The notes beneath the pieces are model-generated. The model had not been told where the DNA came from. It saw only the letters and a list, made by a program, of their open reading frames with translations, and searched no databases. A program made the translations under genes and the position numbers. This document shows positions 43,235-52,365 of a stretch of 64,000 nucleotides of DNA, piece after piece. The DNA is from Burkholderiales bacterium Ga0077544 (lineage in GTDB: Bacteria; Pseudomonadota; Gammaproteobacteria; Burkholderiales; Burkholderiaceae_D), in the NCBI GenBank assembly GCA_001464355.1, contig LNEU01000019.1, positions 24,138 to 88,137 of the forward strand. The letters are read 5' to 3'. Position 1 is the first letter of the stretch; every line of letters begins with the position of its first letter.

Positions 43235-43520
43235 GTGCTGTGGATTTGCGTTCTGAATCGCCAGATGCCTAGACCGCCATACGCGTTGGCGTTTAGGTTG
43301 GACGTTAAACCGGCCGTTAGACGGGGTGATTGGAAAGACGATTGATATTGGCGCGCGCAGGGGCGGTGGGACTGGTCTTCTGATTTGAATTTGGCCTGTC
43401 AATCGAGTGCAGACGTGCATAAAGTGGAGGATTTCGCCCAAACCAGGCAATTCTTCTGTAATCCTCGGGGTCGGAGGTCGCCAAATCCTTTAAAATAGCG
43501 GCCTATTCCGAGATTCCCCT
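43235..43520. other. Upstream region of ribBX, no gene seen
   Basis: About 290 bases. I looked for the conserved helices of an FMN riboswitch before the riboflavin gene and do not see them. A -10-like TAAAAT lies at 43490-43495 (CCTTTAAAATAGC), about 26 bases before the ATG. Confidence 0.4.
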
Positions 43521-44633
43521 ATGTCTATTTCAACTACCCAAGAAATCGTTGCAGAATTGCGTGCCGGCCGTATGGTGATACTGGTCGATGAAGAAGATCG
43601 TGAAAACGAAGGCGATCTGGTGCTGGCGGCAGACTTCGTCACCCCGGAAGCGATCAATTTCATGGCCAAGTTCGGTCGCGGTCTGGTTTGTCTGACCTTG
43701 ACCGAAGAACGCTGCGATCAACTCGCGCTGACGATGATGACCTCACGTAACGGCACTTCGTACGGCACCAATTTCACGGTATCGATCGAGGCGGCAGAAG
43801 GCGTGACGACGGGTATTTCCGCTGCGGATCGAGCCAAAACCATTCAAGTTGCGGTTGGCAAGAACACCAAGGCATCGGACATTGTTCAGCCTGGCCATAT
43901 TTTCCCGTTGAAGGCGCAAAAGGGCGGTGTCCTGATGCGCGCCGGCCATACCGAAGCCGGTTGCGATTTTGCCGAGTTGGCAGGTCTGACGCCCGCCGCC
44001 GTGATTTGCGAAATCATGAAAGATGATGGCACGATGGCGCGTTTGCCGGATTTGATCGAATTCGCCAAAGAACATGATTTGAAAATCGGCACAATTGCCG
44101 ACCTGATTCACTATCGCAGCCAGAATGAAAGCTTTGTCGATCGCATCGGCGAGCGCACGATGGAAACGGTACACGGTACTTTCCAGGCAGTGCTGTATCG
44201 CGATAAGCCTAGTGGCGGTGCGCATCTGGCGCTGGTACATGGTGAAATCGTGGCGGGCCAGGAAACCCTGGTGCGCGTGCATCAACCGGTATCCATCCTC
44301 GATCTGCTGGAAACCAAGGCGACCACGCATTCGTGGAATATGGCTTCGGCGATGGCTGCGATCAAGCAATCCGAGCGTGGTGTGATGGTTTTGCTTAATT
44401 GCGAAGAGTCGGCTGATGAGCTTTTCTCTCAATTCGAGGCGCTGACTAATCCGGATATTCGCCCGCAACAGCGCGCCGCGCGTATGGATCTGCGTACTTA
44501 CGGTATCGGTGCACAGATTCTGAAAGACCTGTCCGTTTGCAAAATGAAGCTGCTGGCGAATCCACGCAAGATGCCATCGATGACAGGCTTCAATCTGGAA
44601 GTAACCGGTTATAGAGCAACGCCAGAGAATTGA
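43521..44633 (+). CDS. ribBX: DHBP synthase with degenerate GTP cyclohydrolase II domain (RibBX-type)
   Basis: The N-terminal half (about residues 1-205) is a complete 3,4-dihydroxy-2-butanone-4-phosphate synthase: [13 protein letters not shown] (metal-binding acidic loop), [28 protein letters not shown]. The C-terminal half resembles GTP cyclohydrolase II ([28 protein letters not shown]), but the zinc motif CxxGDxFGSxxCDC is replaced by [13 protein letters not shown] with no cysteines, and the QEGRGIGL loop is missing. It is usually annotated ribBA, but the second activity is probably lost, as in RibBX proteins. A separate GTP cyclohydrolase II must be encoded elsewhere. 370 residues; ribH and nusB follow. 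Confidence 0.9.
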   Translation: MSISTTQEIVAELRAGRMVILVDEEDRENEGDLVLAADFVTPEAINFMAKFGRGLVCLTLTEERCDQLALTMMTSRNGTSYGTNFTVSIEAAEGVTTGISAADRAKTIQVAVGKNTKASDIVQPGHIFPLKAQKGGVLMRAGHTEAGCDFAELAGLTPAAVICEIMKDDGTMARLPDLIEFAKEHDLKIGTIADLIHYRSQNESFVDRIGERTMETVHGTFQAVLYRDKPSGGAHLALVHGEIVAGQETLVRVHQPVSILDLLETKATTHSWNMASAMAAIKQSERGVMVLLNCEESADELFSQFEALTNPDIRPQQRAARMDLRTYGIGAQILKDLSVCKMKLLANPRKMPSMTGFNLEVTGYRATPEN

Positions 44634-44761
44634 GTGTTCCTTCAATTTTTTGAGAATTAGTTAATTAAATCAAGCAATAAGCTGCGGTGGAATAAGTAAA
44701 GCGGCAGCGAAGTTGAACCAGTAACAATGTATCCAGCGCTTCGCGCATGAAGGGAAATACC

Positions 44762-45250
44762 ATGACAGTTGGCACCTACGATATGAATTTGGCAGGAGAA
44801 GGTTTGCGGATAGGCATCGTGCAAGCACGTTTCAATCAGGACGTCTGTCACGGTTTGCTGGCATCTTGCCTCGCCGAACTGAAGCATCTCGGTGTCGAAG
44901 ATGAAGATATCTTGCATGTGACGGTCCCCGGCGCGCTGGAAATTCCTTTGGCTCTGCGCAAAATGGCTGAAACCTTGCAGTTCGATGCCTTGATCGCTAT
45001 CGGCGCGGTGATTCGCGGCGAGACTTATCACTTTGAATTGGTATCGAATGAATCCGGCGCTGGCATCACACGCGTAGGGCTGGACTTCGGCCTGCCGATT
45101 GCGAATGCCGTTCTGACTACCGATACCGACGAACAAGCCGAAGCACGCATGGCAGAAAAAGGTGCCGATGCGGCACGTGTCGCGGTCGAGATGGCCAATC
45201 TGACCATCGCGCTGGAAGATCTGGCAGACGCTGGCGACGCGGAAGAGTAA
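44762..45250 (+). CDS. ribH: 6,7-dimethyl-8-ribityllumazine synthase
   Basis: Condenses the DHBP and pyrimidine intermediates to lumazine. I chose ATG 44762 ([14 protein letters not shown]), preceded by AAGGG; ATG 44747 lies over that site. 162 residues. Motifs: [42 protein letters not shown] (catalytic His in the last group). The acidic C-terminal tail ([10 protein letters not shown]) is non-conserved. It lies 129 bases after ribBX and 85 before nusB, the common ribH-nusB arrangement. Confidence 0.95.
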   Translation: MTVGTYDMNLAGEGLRIGIVQARFNQDVCHGLLASCLAELKHLGVEDEDILHVTVPGALEIPLALRKMAETLQFDALIAIGAVIRGETYHFELVSNESGAGITRVGLDFGLPIANAVLTTDTDEQAEARMAEKGADAARVAVEMANLTIALEDLADAGDAEE

Positions 45251-45334
45251 CTGTCCCCACAATTGTTTTATCGCCTGCCTGCAGTGCGCGCTTTTTAACC
45301 CTTTTGCGCCTTCTCAAATGAAGTGCTGTGAGCC

Positions 45335-45805
45335 ATGACCCAAAAAACCGACCACGCCAATCCGAGCAAAAATCGCACGCCGCGTCACCGCGCGCGTGAA
45401 TTTGCATTGCAAGGCCTGTATCAATGGCTATTGAATAATGAAGATGTACGGATAATAGAAACGCATATCCGTCAGGCGCATGGCTTCGACAAAGCCGATG
45501 CCGAGCATTTCGATGCGCTGCTGTATGGCACCGTTAAACAAGTGAGTGAACTGCGTGCAGGACTGGCGCCATTGATCGATCGCGAAATTTCTCAATTGTC
45601 ACCAGTGGAACATGCGGCCTTGCTGATCGGCGCTTTCGAATTGAAAAATCATATCGAAATCCCGTACAAGGTTGTCATCAACGAAGCAGTGGAATTGACC
45701 AAGTCCTTCGGCGGTATCGATGGCCACAAGTATGTGAATGGCGTGCTGGATAAATTTGCTGCTGGTGCGCGCGAGCCTGAAGTCAACGCTGGACGCAAGG
45801 GCTGA
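45335..45805 (+). CDS. nusB: Transcription antitermination factor NusB
   Basis: RNA-binding protein that with NusE (S10) forms the antitermination complex on rRNA operons. A 156-residue helical product with [18 protein letters not shown] at the start, then [14 protein letters not shown] and [28 protein letters not shown] near the end, all family-typical. The basic N-terminal tail ([13 protein letters not shown]) is slightly longer than in E. coli. A terminator-like hairpin follows before the aminotransferase. Confidence 0.95.
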   Translation: MTQKTDHANPSKNRTPRHRAREFALQGLYQWLLNNEDVRIIETHIRQAHGFDKADAEHFDALLYGTVKQVSELRAGLAPLIDREISQLSPVEHAALLIGAFELKNHIEIPYKVVINEAVELTKSFGGIDGHKYVNGVLDKFAAGAREPEVNAGRKG

Positions 45806-45865
45806 TTGCCGATTTCGTTCTTATCAAGGCGCTGTTTATTCAGTCATATGAATAACGCTGAAAGT

Positions 45866-45914
45866 AAAAAACATCGCCACCTGATTTCCATTTTTGGATG
45901 CAGGTGGCGATTTT
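45866..45914 (+). terminator. Terminator-like hairpin after nusB
   Basis: ATCGCCACCTG (45873-45883) pairs perfectly with CAGGTGGCGAT (45901-45911), flanked by A5 on the left and a short T run on the right. It lies just before the next gene's ribosome site, so it may end nusB transcripts or act as a leader structure. Confidence 0.65.
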
Positions 45915-45929
45915 CATTGGGGAACTAGC

Positions 45930-47108
45930 TTGTCTTCGAATATGACTCAACTTGCCTCTCGCCTCGATAACATCGCGCCTTTCCATGTCATGGAGCTGGC
46001 GAAGATGGCCGCCGAGCTGGAGCGGCAAGGACGCCACATTATTCACATGGGCATAGGCGAGCCGGATTTCACCGCCGCACCCTCAGTGCAAGCAGCGGCA
46101 GCGCAAGCCATGGCGGACGGCAAGATGCAATACACGTCGGCGACTGGCTTGCCGGAGTTGCGTGCAGCGATTGCCCGGCATTATCACGATAAATACGGTG
46201 TTGACGTTGCGCCCTCGCGCATTATCGTGACGGCTGGCGCATCCGGCGCTTTGCTGCTGGCTTGTGCCGCCTTGGTTGAGAAGGGTGCAGAGGTCTTGAT
46301 GTCCGATCCTTCCTATCCATGCAACCGGCATTTTGTTGCGGCTTTTGATGGGACGTCGAAGTTAATTGCAAGCGGTCCCGAGCACCGTTTTCAGTTGTCG
46401 GCCGATATGGTGCACCAAAACTGGAGCGCACAAACCTGCGGCGTATTGCTGGCATCGCCATCCAACCCGACAGGCACCTCGATAGAGGAAAGTGAATTGC
46501 GCCGAATTGTTGAGATCGTGCGAGAAAAGCAGGGCTTCACGATAGTCGATGAGATTTATCACGGGCTGCGTTACGATGCCGCGCCATTTTCTGCATTGTC
46601 GCTGGGCGACGATGTGATCGTCATTAACAGCTTTTCGAAATATTTCAATATGACGGGCTGGCGTTTGGGTTGGTTGGTGGTGCCGGAAGCCTTGGTGCAG
46701 CCTATTGAAAAATTGGCGCAGAACCTGTTCATTTGCCCATCAAGCCTGGCGCAGCATGCTGGACTTGCATGCTTCGCGCCGGAAGCGATGGCAGTTTATG
46801 AAGAGCGCAAGGCTGAATTCAAACGTCGTCGCGACTATATCGTGCCGGCTCTGGAAGGGCTGGGCTTCAAGGTGCCTGTGATGCCGGACGGTGCATTTTA
46901 TGTATACGCCGACTGCAGCGCCTTGTCTGATGATGCCGATCAATTGACGATTGCAATGTTGAATGAAGCTGGCGTGGTGATGGTGCCCGGTTTGGATTTC
47001 GGCCCATCTACCGCACGTCAATATATCCGCGTGTCTTATGCGACGTCGATGGAGAATTTGCAGGAAGCCGTAGCGCGCTTGCAGGTTTTCTTTGCACGGC
47101 GTAGTTGA
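45930..47108 (+). CDS. Class I PLP aminotransferase
   Basis: Fold-type I aminotransferase of 392 residues. TTG 45930 has GGGGAA six bases ahead; ATG 45942 (MTQLASRLDNIAPFHVMELA) is the alternative and closer to typical alignments. Motifs: HMGIGEPDF, YTSATGLPELRAAIA, SNPTGT, DEIYHGLRYD and the PLP lysine in NSFSKYFNMTGWRLGW. The group includes aspartate, alanine and valine/pyruvate transaminases; the amino donor cannot be fixed here. Stands as a single gene between two terminators (45866 and 47128). Confidence 0.85.
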   Translation: MSSNMTQLASRLDNIAPFHVMELAKMAAELERQGRHIIHMGIGEPDFTAAPSVQAAAAQAMADGKMQYTSATGLPELRAAIARHYHDKYGVDVAPSRIIVTAGASGALLLACAALVEKGAEVLMSDPSYPCNRHFVAAFDGTSKLIASGPEHRFQLSADMVHQNWSAQTCGVLLASPSNPTGTSIEESELRRIVEIVREKQGFTIVDEIYHGLRYDAAPFSALSLGDDVIVINSFSKYFNMTGWRLGWLVVPEALVQPIEKLAQNLFICPSSLAQHAGLACFAPEAMAVYEERKAEFKRRRDYIVPALEGLGFKVPVMPDGAFYVYADCSALSDDADQLTIAMLNEAGVVMVPGLDFGPSTARQYIRVSYATSMENLQEAVARLQVFFARRS

Positions 47109-47127
47109 TGGTTCTGAATCAAGAAAT

Positions 47128-47155
47128 AAAAAAAGGAGCCGCAGGCTCCTTTTTT
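47128..47155. terminator. Strong bidirectional terminator
   Basis: AGGAGCC-GCA-GGCTCCT with A7 before and T6 after. It separates the aminotransferase gene from the convergent lytic transglycosylase gene. Confidence 0.9.
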
Positions 47156-47173
47156 ACGACTGTAAATCGAAAT

Positions 47174-48127
47174 TTACAGCGAAGTGTATTGCATGATATT
47201 CGCTTGGCGGCGCGCACGATCTTCCATCGCTGTTTTGTCACTGATCATGTCAGGAGATTTTTCCGGTACAGCATTAGGAATGGGCTGTATGCGTGGCGCT
47301 GCACGGCTTGCCATCGTCGCAAAAGCCGATACGCGTTTGCCGCTTGCCACGGCTTTCAGTCTGTCGTATTCACCCAAGACCTTGGCGCCGTAACCCAAAT
47401 CGGTAGGCATGGCGGCTGCGCCCACATAGCGTTTCAAGCCGGCTTCAATCGAACCGCCGCGGGCGACGTATTCCTTCAGAATCAGGGAGCCGACACGAAT
47501 GTTGGCGATCGGATTCAACGCAGCCTGCGTGCCACCCATTTCAGCAAATTTATCGTGGTGCACTTTTGACATTACTTGCATCAGGCCTTGTGCGCCGACC
47601 GGGCTTTCAGCAAATGGATTGAAGCGTGATTCGATTGCCATCACTGCCAAAATCAATAACGGGTCGAGATTGATATCCCGTGCAGTCAAATATGCGGCCG
47701 AAACCAGCATGTTGGTTGCATCGTTAGCGACGCGATAGCGCTTGGACAGCCATTGCGTCACGCGTTGCTGTTGCAAGTCAGTGCCTGTCATTGCGTTGTT
47801 GCTGGATTGCGCCGTCATGGCGACTGCAGCATCTGCAGGGGCTGGTGCTTCGTCCATCAGCTTCGCCATAGGTGGAATATCCATGGGTGCTGGTGCGGCA
47901 ACGGCTTCGCTGAATGGCGAGAGTGCTTGAACGCGATCTGCAATTTCCGGCTTGAAAAACATCAATGCCAGAGTTGCGATGGCAGTAAGACCCAAAGCCA
48001 TCACTGCATGACGTCCTGTCGCAACGAGGCGACTGGCTGAACTGCGGACGGAGATCGACGTTGCGATCGCCTGTCGTGCTGATTGGTTGGCGACTTGTCG
48101 CATCGCCGTGTTGATTCGATTTAACAT
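47174..48127 (-). CDS. Membrane-anchored lytic transglycosylase (SLT domain)
   Basis: Peptidoglycan-cleaving enzyme of 317 residues. A cytoplasmic basic N-terminus is followed by one hydrophobic segment (HAVMALGLTAIATLALMFF, about residues 40-58), so it is anchored, not a lipoprotein. A Pro/Ala-rich linker leads to the SLT domain (about residues 140-245), with the catalytic Glu in AVMAIESRFNPFAESPVGAQ, then GLMQVM and NIRVGSLILKEYV. GGAG precedes ATG 48127. Its long upstream region (480 bases) has no other gene. Confidence 0.88.
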   Translation of the reverse strand: MLNRINTAMRQVANQSARQAIATSISVRSSASRLVATGRHAVMALGLTAIATLALMFFKPEIADRVQALSPFSEAVAAPAPMDIPPMAKLMDEAPAPADAAVAMTAQSSNNAMTGTDLQQQRVTQWLSKRYRVANDATNMLVSAAYLTARDINLDPLLILAVMAIESRFNPFAESPVGAQGLMQVMSKVHHDKFAEMGGTQAALNPIANIRVGSLILKEYVARGGSIEAGLKRYVGAAAMPTDLGYGAKVLGEYDRLKAVASGKRVSAFATMASRAAPRIQPIPNAVPEKSPDMISDKTAMEDRARRQANIMQYTSL

Positions 48128-48606
48128 ATAAAACTCCAGGATTGACGCGGCAAATAAAGGGCTCCACTACAAATGATGCTTATCTGTAGAACCCTGCACA
48201 TGCCGTGAATCAGAGAAATCGCCTGCTGTCGCGCGTCGCGTACGGCAAGCGTCGGAGTTGATTACGTGTAGGACGCGCATCGTATGCAGCAGACCCTTGG
48301 CAAACAACTTTTTTCGGGGAGAAGGCGGAAGCCTTTTGACAAACACTCCTAAAATATCATTTGGGACCCCGATCCCGTGAAATGAAGAGATTTCAGTTCT
48401 GCCCGGTTTGGTGTTCAAATACGGGCTGCTCTTCAAGTTGCGCGAATTGTAGGAGGGCGTTTATATCAAGTCAATACTATAAAAACGAAATCCTATTACT
48501 TTTAAATCTTAAGTTTGCGCCAGCGGACCGGTAAAACCTAAGCGAATCAGGTACTTGGCCGTTTTATTTAAAAATTCAAGTCCAATGTGCAAAATGGCGA
48601 AAAAAT
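48128..48606. other. About 480 bp divergent promoter region
   Basis: Lies between the divergent transglycosylase and ubiD genes. An 89-codon minus frame (48167-48436) lacks a ribosome site and is not called. The stretch next to ubiD is AT-rich, with TACTATAAAAACG near 48475 as a possible -10 area. No terminator or repeat was seen. Confidence 0.45.
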
Positions 48607-50091
48607 ATGAAATATTCTGATTTACGCGACTTTATTTCTCAGTTGCAACAGATGGGCGAACTTAAACGCATAAACATGCCAGTTTCGACGTATTTAGAGA
48701 TGACAGAGATTTGTGATCGCACTCTGCGCGCTCAAGGTCCGGCACTTTTGTTTGAGCAGCCGACTGGTCATAAAATTCCCGTACTCGGTAATCTTTTCGG
48801 CACGCCGCAGCGCGTTGCCTTGGGAATGGGAGCGACCGACGTCAGTGAATTGCGCAAAATTGGTCACGTGTTGGCGATGCTGAAGGAGCCGGAACCGCCC
48901 AAGGGATTCAAGGACATGCTGGGTCTTGGATCGCTGGTGAAGTCGCTATGGGATATGGCGCCGAAGGAACGCAGTAGTGCGCCGTGCCAAGAGATCGTTT
49001 GGGAAGGCAATGACGTTGATCTCGCGCGCCTGCCCATCCAGCATTGCTGGCCTGGCGATATCGCACCTCTTATTACATGGGGTTTGGTCATTACCAAAGG
49101 ACCGCACAAGAAGCGCCAGAATCTGGGTATATATAGACAGCAGGTTATCGGCCGCAATAAAGTCATCATGCGCTGGCTTGCCCAACGTGGCGGCGCACTG
49201 GATTTTCGTGAGCACTGTATTGTGAATCGCGGTCAGCCGTATCCGATTGCTGTCGCACTTGGTGCCGACCCCGCTACTATATTAGGAGCGGTCACACCGG
49301 TGCCTGATAGTTTGTCGGAATATCAATTCGCAGGCTTGTTGCGCGGTAGCCGGACCGAACTGGTCAAGGCGATCGGCAGTGAATTGCGCGTGCCTGCTTC
49401 TGCCGAAATCGTATTGGAAGGACATATCTATCCGGATGAATCGCATCCGTCCGGTTACGAGCATGCGCTCGAAGGCCCGTACGGCGACCATACCGGTTAT
49501 TACAACGAGCAAGATACTTTCCCGGTTTTAACGATAGACCGCATCACGATGCGACGCGATCCGATTTATCACTCTACATATACGGGTAAACCGCCGGATG
49601 AGCCGGCCGTTCTAGGTGTGGCGTTGAATGAAGTCTTCATTCCATTATTGCAAAAACAGTTTTCCGAAATTCTGGATTTCTATCTGCCGCCAGAAGGTTG
49701 CAGCTACCGGATGGCAGTTGTGCAGATTAAAAAATCCTATCCGGGTCACGCCAAACGCGTCATGTTTGGTGTCTGGAGCTTCTTGCGGCAGTTCATGTAT
49801 ACCAAGTTCATCATCGTGGTGGATGAAGATGTGAATATACGCGACTGGAAAGAAGTGATCTGGGCAATTACTACGCGCGTTGATCCGACACGCGATACGA
49901 CGCTGGTCGATAACACGCCTATTGATTATCTGGATTTTGCGTCGCCGGTCAGTGGCTTGGGCAGCAAGATGGGGATAGACGCTACCAATAAATGGCCGGG
50001 CGAAACCAGTCGGGAGTGGGGAACCACGATCCAGATGACCGATGAGGTCAAGAAGCGGGTAGATCAGATCTGGCAGGAGTTGGGCATTTAA
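48607..50091 (+). CDS. ubiD: UbiD-family 4-hydroxy-3-polyprenylbenzoate decarboxylase
   Basis: prFMN-dependent decarboxylase of ubiquinone synthesis, 494 residues. N-terminus [20 protein letters not shown] is typical. Further motifs are [46 protein letters not shown] (prFMN/metal region) and [20 protein letters not shown]. Length and sequence fit the ubiquinone enzyme rather than an aromatic-acid paralogue. It needs prFMN from UbiX, which is not in this window. A terminator follows at 50141. Confidence 0.95.
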   Translation: MKYSDLRDFISQLQQMGELKRINMPVSTYLEMTEICDRTLRAQGPALLFEQPTGHKIPVLGNLFGTPQRVALGMGATDVSELRKIGHVLAMLKEPEPPKGFKDMLGLGSLVKSLWDMAPKERSSAPCQEIVWEGNDVDLARLPIQHCWPGDIAPLITWGLVITKGPHKKRQNLGIYRQQVIGRNKVIMRWLAQRGGALDFREHCIVNRGQPYPIAVALGADPATILGAVTPVPDSLSEYQFAGLLRGSRTELVKAIGSELRVPASAEIVLEGHIYPDESHPSGYEHALEGPYGDHTGYYNEQDTFPVLTIDRITMRRDPIYHSTYTGKPPDEPAVLGVALNEVFIPLLQKQFSEILDFYLPPEGCSYRMAVVQIKKSYPGHAKRVMFGVWSFLRQFMYTKFIIVVDEDVNIRDWKEVIWAITTRVDPTRDTTLVDNTPIDYLDFASPVSGLGSKMGIDATNKWPGETSREWGTTIQMTDEVKKRVDQIWQELGI

Positions 50092-50140
50092 TCGACGCCT
50101 AGCGATGCAGTCTCGGTGAAATGCTTCTATCAAATAAAGG

Positions 50141-50166
50141 GCCGCTTGAGAGAGCGGCTTTTTATT
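50141..50166 (+). terminator. Rho-independent terminator after ubiD
   Basis: GCCGCT-TGAGAG-AGCGGC followed by TTTTTATT, 50 bases past the ubiD stop. Confidence 0.85.
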
Positions 50167-50251
50167 ATGAAGTGATATTTTCTGAAAATTGCCCAGATGA
50201 ACGTACTAATTCCCGCAGCGCGCTTCCTTCTTTGCTGTTAAAATTCGTCTC

Positions 50252-50347
50252 GGCGGGCCCCTGCGCATTGCGGCATGGCCAACCTGGTCAGGTCGGGAAC
50301 GAAGCAGCCACAGTCATTTCCTGCAAGTGCCGCAGATCAGGCTCGCC
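50252..50347 (+). ncRNA. ffs: Signal recognition particle 4.5S RNA
   Basis: The RNA partner of Ffh in co-translational membrane targeting. Recognised by the conserved domain IV core GGTCAGGTCGGGAACGAAGC followed by AGCC, close to the universal GGTCAGGTCCGGAAGGAAGCAGCC. The 5' GGCGGGCC pairs with 3' GGCTCGCC to close a long hairpin of about 96 bases, and a T-rich run (TCTTTATTTTTT) follows as terminator. The ends are taken from that closing stem. Confidence 0.92.
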
Positions 50348-50506
50348 TCTTTATTTTTTGTTTGATATCGCGACAGTTTAGTCGCAACAAACCCTCGCTG
50401 TACTTCCTCGTTATACCTTTTGTTCACGCCGTTTATATAGTGTGGTTACCTGAATTGATTTCCGGATAACCGATTTGAGTTGTTTGCTTGCTGTGGCGCG
50501 CTTGGA

Positions 50507-50962
50507 CTAATCTGGCAGTAAATTGCTTTTCATTTTGCGCATTACCTGCGTACTGCTTTCTATTTCACTGATCGACAGGCCTTGCATCATCTCTGCACGT
50601 AGCTCTTTCGATAATTTTTCGATGATCTTCAATTGTTCATTGGCCTTGGGTGTCAATACTGCATATTTACGCCGTTTGTCATCGGTGGATGCAGTACGCT
50701 GTATCCATTCCTTTTCTTCCAGGATGTCGAGCAGACGAACCAGTGTCGGACTTTCAATACCCAGCTTGCGCGCGAGATCGCGCTGCATCAGACCTTGCGG
50801 GTTTCTATGCAACTGTAGCAGGACTTGTCGTGTCGAAAGGTTCAGTCCGAATGGTTTGAGGCGCTGATTCATCTGATAACGCCAGGCACGGGAAATGTCG
50901 CCTATCGTTTGCCCAAGTTCGGTTTGGTAATCGGTCAGATCACCTTGCGTGTTTACAGTCAT
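50507..50962 (-). CDS. MarR-family transcription regulator
   Basis: A 151-residue winged-helix protein. The HTH region is LSTRQVLLQLHRNPQGLMQR, then DLARKLGIESPTLVRLLDIL; the wing carries RTASTDDKRRKYAVLT with the MarR D-x-R-x-K/R pattern. Divergent from an RND efflux operon 154 bases away. A perfect palindrome lies in the shared region, so it probably represses the pump and itself, with release by a phenolic or drug-like ligand (inferred from the family). Confidence 0.9.
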   Translation of the reverse strand: MTVNTQGDLTDYQTELGQTIGDISRAWRYQMNQRLKPFGLNLSTRQVLLQLHRNPQGLMQRDLARKLGIESPTLVRLLDILEEKEWIQRTASTDDKRRKYAVLTPKANEQLKIIEKLSKELRAEMMQGLSISEIESSTQVMRKMKSNLLPD

Positions 50963-51008
50963 TTTCCAGCCTGTTGCGATTGATGATAATTGGCATGTTA
51001 AGCTAGCA

Positions 51009-51023
51009 GTTAGTATAGCTAAC
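51009..51023. promoter_or_regulatory. Palindromic operator between marR and the RND operon
   Basis: GTTAG-TATAG-CTAAC, a perfect 5-bp inverted repeat. A related sequence, GTTAAGCTAGC, lies just before it (50997-51007), so two MarR dimers could bind side by side. Confidence 0.6.
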
Positions 51024-51116
51024 GAATTGATGCTTGGTAACGTTGGCGCTTGCGCTTATTTTCATGAATTGCTTTATTCTGCAGTTCATCTCACAAGTTC
51101 ACCCTAAATAGTCAGC

Positions 51117-52262
51117 ATGCAACAAACGAAAAAATATCTTTTGATCGGCGCGGCCGTCGCAGTGCTTGGTGGCGCTGCTTATCTAATTTTGCGCGCTCCT
51201 GCAGAGCAGGACAAAAAGTTCGATAACGTGCAAATCGTCAAAACTGCTGTGGCTGAACAAAAGACGATTCCGATCAAGGTGTTGGCCAATGGTTATGTGA
51301 CGGCGATTAATACGGTCGACGTGCGGCCTAAAGTGCAGAACATCGTGCGCACGATTCATGTCAAGGAAGGGCAGTTCGTCAAAGTCGGCCAATTATTGTT
51401 CACGCTGGACGAGCGCAGCGATCAATCGAATGTGGCAAAAGCACGTGCCGAGTTGGCGGCAGGTCAATCAGATCTGGCGGATGCAGAATTGACGCTGAAA
51501 CGCAATGAAGACCTGCTGGCACGTAATTTTGTTTCTAGAGCTGTCGTCGATACCGCGCGCAACAAGGTCGAGTCCTTGCGCAGCGCCGTGAAAGCGAATC
51601 AGGCGATTACAGAGTCCAGCAATATCGCACTCAGCGATAACCGTATAGAAGCCAGTATTTCAGGTCGTATCGGGATGATCAATGTACATCCCGGTAGTCT
51701 GGCGCAACCATCGGGTGAGGTGATGGTGACGATTTCGCAACTGGATCCGATTGCGGTCAGTTTTTCCCTGCCGGAACGTGAGCTGGCAAATATCACGGCG
51801 ACCTACCCGCAAGGAAATGCACCAGTCAACGTGCAATTGCCCGGGCAGCCGGAAGTCACCGGCAAGCTGATCTTCATCGATAACACTGCAGATACGCAAA
51901 GCGGCACGATACGGATGAAAGCGCAATTCGATAATGCGTCGCAAAAGCTATGGCCAGGATCGTTCGTCAGCGTGAATATGATTTCGCGTAACGTGACGAA
52001 TGCGTTGCTGGTACCGGCACAGGCGGTAGTGACCGGGCCTGAGTACAAATTCATTTATGTGGTGCAGCCGGACGACACGGTCAAGGAACAAAAGATTGAG
52101 GTCGTGGCGATTGAAGACGGGCAGGCGGCCGTCACAGGTCTGGCTGCCAATGCGCGTGTCGTGGTTGAGGGTGCGCAAAATCTGCGTGCTGGCGGCAAAA
52201 TCAGCGAGGCGAAAAACACGTCTTCATCAGGGACAAATTCGGCGGTCGCTCCCGTTCATTAA
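51117..52262 (+). CDS. RND efflux periplasmic adaptor (membrane fusion protein)
   Basis: A 381-residue HlyD/AcrA-type adaptor. One N-terminal hydrophobic segment (YLLIGAAVAVLGGAAYLIL) acts as a signal anchor; no lipobox is present. In order follow the barrel-sandwich (lipoyl) domain (VRPKVQNIVRTIHVKEGQFV), a short coiled-coil hairpin (about residues 105-165), a second lipoyl half, a beta-barrel (PVNVQLPGQPEVTGKLIFID) and the membrane-proximal domain. It bridges the inner-membrane pump and an outer-membrane channel. No TolC-like gene is present in this locus. Confidence 0.92.
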   Translation: MQQTKKYLLIGAAVAVLGGAAYLILRAPAEQDKKFDNVQIVKTAVAEQKTIPIKVLANGYVTAINTVDVRPKVQNIVRTIHVKEGQFVKVGQLLFTLDERSDQSNVAKARAELAAGQSDLADAELTLKRNEDLLARNFVSRAVVDTARNKVESLRSAVKANQAITESSNIALSDNRIEASISGRIGMINVHPGSLAQPSGEVMVTISQLDPIAVSFSLPERELANITATYPQGNAPVNVQLPGQPEVTGKLIFIDNTADTQSGTIRMKAQFDNASQKLWPGSFVSVNMISRNVTNALLVPAQAVVTGPEYKFIYVVQPDDTVKEQKIEVVAIEDGQAAVTGLAANARVVVEGAQNLRAGGKISEAKNTSSSGTNSAVAPVH

Positions 52263-52365
52263 TATTTCCAGTTGCAGGATCGCAGGCATCGCTCGGCATA
52301 TCGTAAATGTAGGCGCATGTATCTTAAATTGATTAACACAGTGTTATTGCCCGGCTGATTATCCA

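Noticed and set aside
43235..43520. FMN riboswitch before the riboflavin gene
   Set aside because: The conserved helices and GGATCCGGTGAGATTCCGG-like core are not present; likewise none before ribD.
48167..48436. 89-codon minus-strand open frame in the ubiD/transglycosylase gap
   Set aside because: No Shine-Dalgarno, no domain features; it covers the promoter region of the transglycosylase gene.
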